Assembly (NCBI RefSeq): GCF_001431315.2 | Contig: NZ_LKHV02000001.1 | Span: forward strand, 2,232,001 to 2,296,000 | DNA from: Candidatus Berkiella cookevillensis | GTDB lineage: Bacteria; Pseudomonadota; Gammaproteobacteria; Berkiellales; Berkiellaceae | DNA length: 64,000 nucleotides | Direction of reading: 5' to 3' | Shown here: in pieces, positions 61,430-64,000 of the stretch | Layout: each line of letters opens with the position of its first letter | Numbering within the stretch: position 1 is the first letter of the stretch | Position numbers and translations under genes: made by a program | Notes under the pieces: model-generated | Told to the model about the DNA's origin: nothing | The model's database searches: none | The model's input: only the letters and a program-made list of their open reading frames with translations

Positions 61430-62989
61430 TTAAAACCTAGGCCCTATTTGATAATAATATAAAACCACTAAGCACAATGCGGTTAAAAACAAGAGTGCTG
61501 AACAACTGCAAACTGTCCATATTGTCCGATATCTGTATAGCAAATGGCTTGACGCGTGTGATGCAATAATAGGGATCTGCTCTAGCACAGGTAACCCTGT
61601 AAAGGATTCCAAATTCATTTTATGTAATGCCGCTGGATTTAATTGTGAACGTGCAAAGGCAACACCAAGGCCAGTAAACACACCTATCAAAAGCATCGCT
61701 AAGCCATACAATATTCTATTGGGTCCCGCGGGTTCCAAAGGCACAAAAGGCGGATCAATGATTCTGAACTTAATAATCTGTTGCGTATCATCCATTTCTT
61801 CGGCTAATTTAGCGGCTTCTCGTTTTTCAAGCAAAGATTGATATTTCTGTTTATGGGTTAAATAGTCTCTATTTAAACTGGCAAACTCCATCTCTGACTT
61901 AATAACAGCATCTATTTTCTGACGCATGTCGTTACTTATTGCCTCAAGCTCTCTGACAGCTGCTTGCACAGATGCTACTTCAGCATGGGCCTCATTGAAT
62001 GCAATTCTCATCTGTTGGTATACTGGATTCTGGCTCAAAGAATCAAAGGCATCGCCGAGTAAATCAGTCTCTTCAATTTTACTAAGACTTATCTTTATTT
62101 CCTCAATTTCTTTTTTAAGATTCTTAACATCAGGGTGATTTTCGGTGTAGCGTGTTAAAAGTAAAATTTCTTGTGCTTCAAGTTGGTTCAATTTTTGTGC
62201 CAATGGGTGATTTTTTAGAGGATTTCGATGGCTTACAGAAAGGCCAAAGATAGGCTCTTCACCGTCAATTTGTTTCTGAATAGCATCTCTGCGCTTGATG
62301 GCGACTTCTAATTTCATCTTTGTATTTTCAAGCGTGCTCATTGTTGTCTGCAAGCGTTCATAATAAGTCTTATCTTCTCTTGGCAAAGTGCCAAGATGCT
62401 CACGCTTAAAATTTGCCAAACGCATTTCTGCCAAAACCAATTGTTCTTCGTAAGCACCAATCTGCTCATCTAAAAATTTTTGGGCTTGCATTGTATCTGT
62501 GCGTGTATTACTTAAAGTGGATTCTTGAAATAAATTCAAGATAGATTGCACAACCAATTTAGCCTTATCACGACTATGATGCTCATAACGAATGACAAAT
62601 AAATTAGTAGCACCTTCTCGCTTTAATTTTATTTCATGCAATAATTTATCAAGCAATACTTCTTTGTCATGTCTGGATTTTACATTCAAATCTAAATCTG
62701 ACATTTGAGCAATTTTTTCTAAATTAGGTCGGTTAAAAATAGTGCGTGCAACTTGACTGATTCTTTCATTTGAATCAGTACTGACAGATAAATCTTTCAT
62801 CAATGGTTTGATGAGTGATTGTGTATCAATATAAACACGTGCAATAGACTGATAGTGATTTGGTAAATTAGCAATCACTGACCAGCCTATTAATACAACA
62901 ATCCAAGCGCTAATCACAGCATACCAGCGATACAACCAAATACCGATTAAATAATTTTTTGCTTTATCTAATAGCAACGATAGATCCAT
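61430..62989 (-). CDS. Wzc/GumC-like polysaccharide chain-length determinant
   Basis: A 519-residue inner-membrane PCP protein of the exosortase A type. TM1 is near residues 18-38 (YRWYAVISAWIVVLIGWSVI), then the Wzz domain with IARVYIDTQSL, a long coiled coil (about 165-400), the PxxP-type segment RIIDPPFVPLEPAGPNR, a hydrophobic LAMLLIGVFTGLGVAF near 430, and a last helix near the C-terminus. It sets polymer length and links synthesis to the outer-membrane exporter. Start and stop overlap wza by one base. The kinase-like protein is the separate cytoplasmic partner. Confidence 0.95.
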   Translation of the reverse strand: MDLSLLLDKAKNYLIGIWLYRWYAVISAWIVVLIGWSVIANLPNHYQSIARVYIDTQSLIKPLMKDLSVSTDSNERISQVARTIFNRPNLEKIAQMSDLDLNVKSRHDKEVLLDKLLHEIKLKREGATNLFVIRYEHHSRDKAKLVVQSILNLFQESTLSNTRTDTMQAQKFLDEQIGAYEEQLVLAEMRLANFKREHLGTLPREDKTYYERLQTTMSTLENTKMKLEVAIKRRDAIQKQIDGEEPIFGLSVSHRNPLKNHPLAQKLNQLEAQEILLLTRYTENHPDVKNLKKEIEEIKISLSKIEETDLLGDAFDSLSQNPVYQQMRIAFNEAHAEVASVQAAVRELEAISNDMRQKIDAVIKSEMEFASLNRDYLTHKQKYQSLLEKREAAKLAEEMDDTQQIIKFRIIDPPFVPLEPAGPNRILYGLAMLLIGVFTGLGVAFARSQLNPAALHKMNLESFTGLPVLEQIPIIASHASSHLLYRYRTIWTVCSCSALLFLTALCLVVLYYYQIGPRF

Positions 62990-63618
62990 TAAAAAAACGC
63001 CTCAGGAATTATAAGTACATCGCCAGGCAATACTAATGCATTTGCTTTAATATCTCCCTCTCTCAACAAATCATCTAAACGTGCGCGATATGATTTTTCT
63101 ACATTATTCTGTTTTCTAACCAATGTTGCACGATTGCCATCTGCAAAATCTGTCAGACCACCCACAATAATCATAACATCCAATATCGTCATACCAGAAC
63201 GATAAGGTATTGCCTGCGGTTGAGAAGCCTCACCGACAACCCTGATATTATCTTCATAAGTTCCCACAAAATTAGAAACCATAACTGTCACAATAGGATC
63301 TTTTAAATAATGCGAAAGTGCTTGTTCAAGATCATGAGCAAGCTGTGTAGGTGTTTTATGCGCAGCTGCAATATCCTCAATAAGTGGAATGCTTATTTTG
63401 CCATCCGGTCTTACGAGTACAGACAATGAAAATTCCGGATTCTTCCATACAGATATTTGTATGGAATCTCCTGGGCCAATATGATATTGCGTATCAGGTA
63501 AGGCATTGATAGGTACTTTTTCCAACAAAGGCAAACTTGAGTGGCATCCCAACAAAGCAATGAAACACAAAGCAATAATAATAAATAATCGCATAAATAA
63601 TCTTTTTTTAAACTTCAT
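62989..63618 (-). CDS. Wza-like outer-membrane polysaccharide export lipoprotein
   Basis: A 209-residue lipoprotein with lipobox ALLGC (Cys25). After it comes the Poly_export domain (YHIGPGDSIQISVWKNPEFSLSVLVRPDGKISIPLIEDIAAA in parts) and a SLBB domain (IRVVGEASQPQAIPYRSGMTILDVMIIVGGLTDFADGNR in parts). It is short compared with E. coli Wza, which is normal for exosortase A loci. It forms the exit pore for the polymer. It lies 18 bases after the response regulator gene and overlaps the Wzc-like gene by one base. Confidence 0.95.
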   Translation of the reverse strand: MKFKKRLFMRLFIIIALCFIALLGCHSSLPLLEKVPINALPDTQYHIGPGDSIQISVWKNPEFSLSVLVRPDGKISIPLIEDIAAAHKTPTQLAHDLEQALSHYLKDPIVTVMVSNFVGTYEDNIRVVGEASQPQAIPYRSGMTILDVMIIVGGLTDFADGNRATLVRKQNNVEKSYRARLDDLLREGDIKANALVLPGDVLIIPEAFF

Positions 63619-63636
63619 TTCAAACTCATTTAGGTT

Positions 63637-64000
63637 TTATGTAAACCTTTCACATTGTGAACTTCCTTCCATTGCTGTGTATTCTTTTTCTTTGATATCC
63701 AATTTTTCCATCAAATTATAAAGTGTTGGCCTTGTAACCCCCAAAATAACAGCTGCTTTAGATACATTGCCTTGACTAAAATTTAAAGCACGTTGTATCG
63801 CTTGTTTCTCTGCCTCATGCTTTATGGCCTTTAAATTGAAAGCCATATCAGGTGCATCTGTGGCAGCAAAATCAAGATCTTCCTCTTTTATTTCATTGCC
63901 TTCCGCCATAATTACTGCGCGTTTAACACGATTTTCCAATTCTCGCACATTACCAGGCCAAGCATATTGCAATAAAAGCTTAAGCGATTGATGAGAAAAG
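63637..64000 (-). CDS. Sigma-54-dependent response regulator, PrsR type (partial, cut by window edge)
   Basis: The C-terminal about 120 residues of a sigma-54 activator; the 5' part lies beyond 64000. Visible: the end of the AAA+ domain (QYAWPGNVRELENRVKRAV) and a Fis-type helix-turn-helix (NVSKAAVILGVTRPTLYNLMEKL). Proteins of this type, named PrsR, control exosortase-linked exopolysaccharide genes together with the sensor PrsK, and they usually sit just before the wza-like gene, as here. The apparent ATG-like start at 63972 is in fact an internal Leu codon; the frame continues to the edge. Confidence 0.9.
   Translation of the reverse strand, partial: FSHQSLKLLLQYAWPGNVRELENRVKRAVIMAEGNEIKEEDLDFAATDAPDMAFNLKAIKHEAEKQAIQRALNFSQGNVSKAAVILGVTRPTLYNLMEKLDIKEKEYTAMEGSSQCERFT

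Noticed and set aside
1-64000. tRNA, rRNA or insertion-sequence genes
   Set aside because: No cloverleaf-like sequence, rRNA signature or transposase motif was noticed in any gap.

Overview
The window is AT-rich (roughly 37% GC by eye), gene-dense DNA from a gammaproteobacterium. The best guess is a Legionellales/Coxiellales-type host-associated bacterium. The reasons are a large-clostridial-toxin-like glycosyltransferase with no signal peptide, several orphan proteins that look like secreted effectors, and a palindromic intergenic repeat family that resembles, from memory, repeats in Legionella and Coxiella relatives. This placement is inference. No rRNA, tRNA or insertion sequence was found.

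Region 1 (1-6000) holds mixed accessory and housekeeping genes: an orphan Pro/Thr/Val/His-rich protein, the TcdA/TcdB-like glycosyltransferase, a one-Cys Bcp peroxiredoxin, an aldo/keto reductase, an orphan 174-residue protein and a YgiD-type extradiol dioxygenase.

Region 2 (6125-17525) is a complete type I-F CRISPR-Cas locus. The array has 45 repeats and 44 spacers, all spacers exactly 32 nt, transcribed leftward. Its leader lies between the array and csy4. The operon reads cas1, cas2/3 fusion, csy1, csy2, csy3, csy4, tightly packed with ATGA overlaps. Several spacers are variants of each other that differ almost only at synonymous codon positions, so they sample homologous genes of related invaders.

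Region 3 (17526-34450) contains a decayed copy of the 3' end of the nearby SNF2 helicase, a POTRA/HEAT-like secreted protein, a GNAT toxin paired with a Phd/YefM-type antitoxin, a large SWIM-SNF2 helicase, galE, a PF10118 protein, an esterase without its HGGG motif, alanine dehydrogenase, a TPR / CelD-like acyltransferase / Cys-less asparagine-synthetase-like operon, and two orphan proteins.

Region 4 (34478-53450, all leftward) is an exopolysaccharide and exosortase A (XrtA/EpsH) locus. It encodes two polysaccharide deacetylases, an O-antigen-ligase-like protein, a flippase, a CapK-like adenylate-forming enzyme, five glycosyltransferases, the XrtA-type amidotransferase, an exosortase-EpsI fusion, a FemAB-like protein and WecB. 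Region 6 (59042-64000, leftward) carries the export half: a sigma-54 response regulator (cut by the window edge), Wza-like and Wzc-like proteins, a degenerate tyrosine-kinase-like ATPase and a beta-barrel protein. Region 5 (53641-58993) separates the halves with repeats, sua5/tsaC, purE-purK, a secreted cupin-like protein and an EEP-family phosphodiesterase. Together regions 4 and 6 should make, flip, polymerise, modify and export one surface polysaccharide. No PEP-CTERM substrate and no secretion ATPase of this system is visible here.

Structural oddities include a three-copy palindromic repeat that contributes coding sequence to two genes, an array of five consecutive hairpins inside the polysaccharide operon, and a degenerate ATP site in the BY-kinase homologue.
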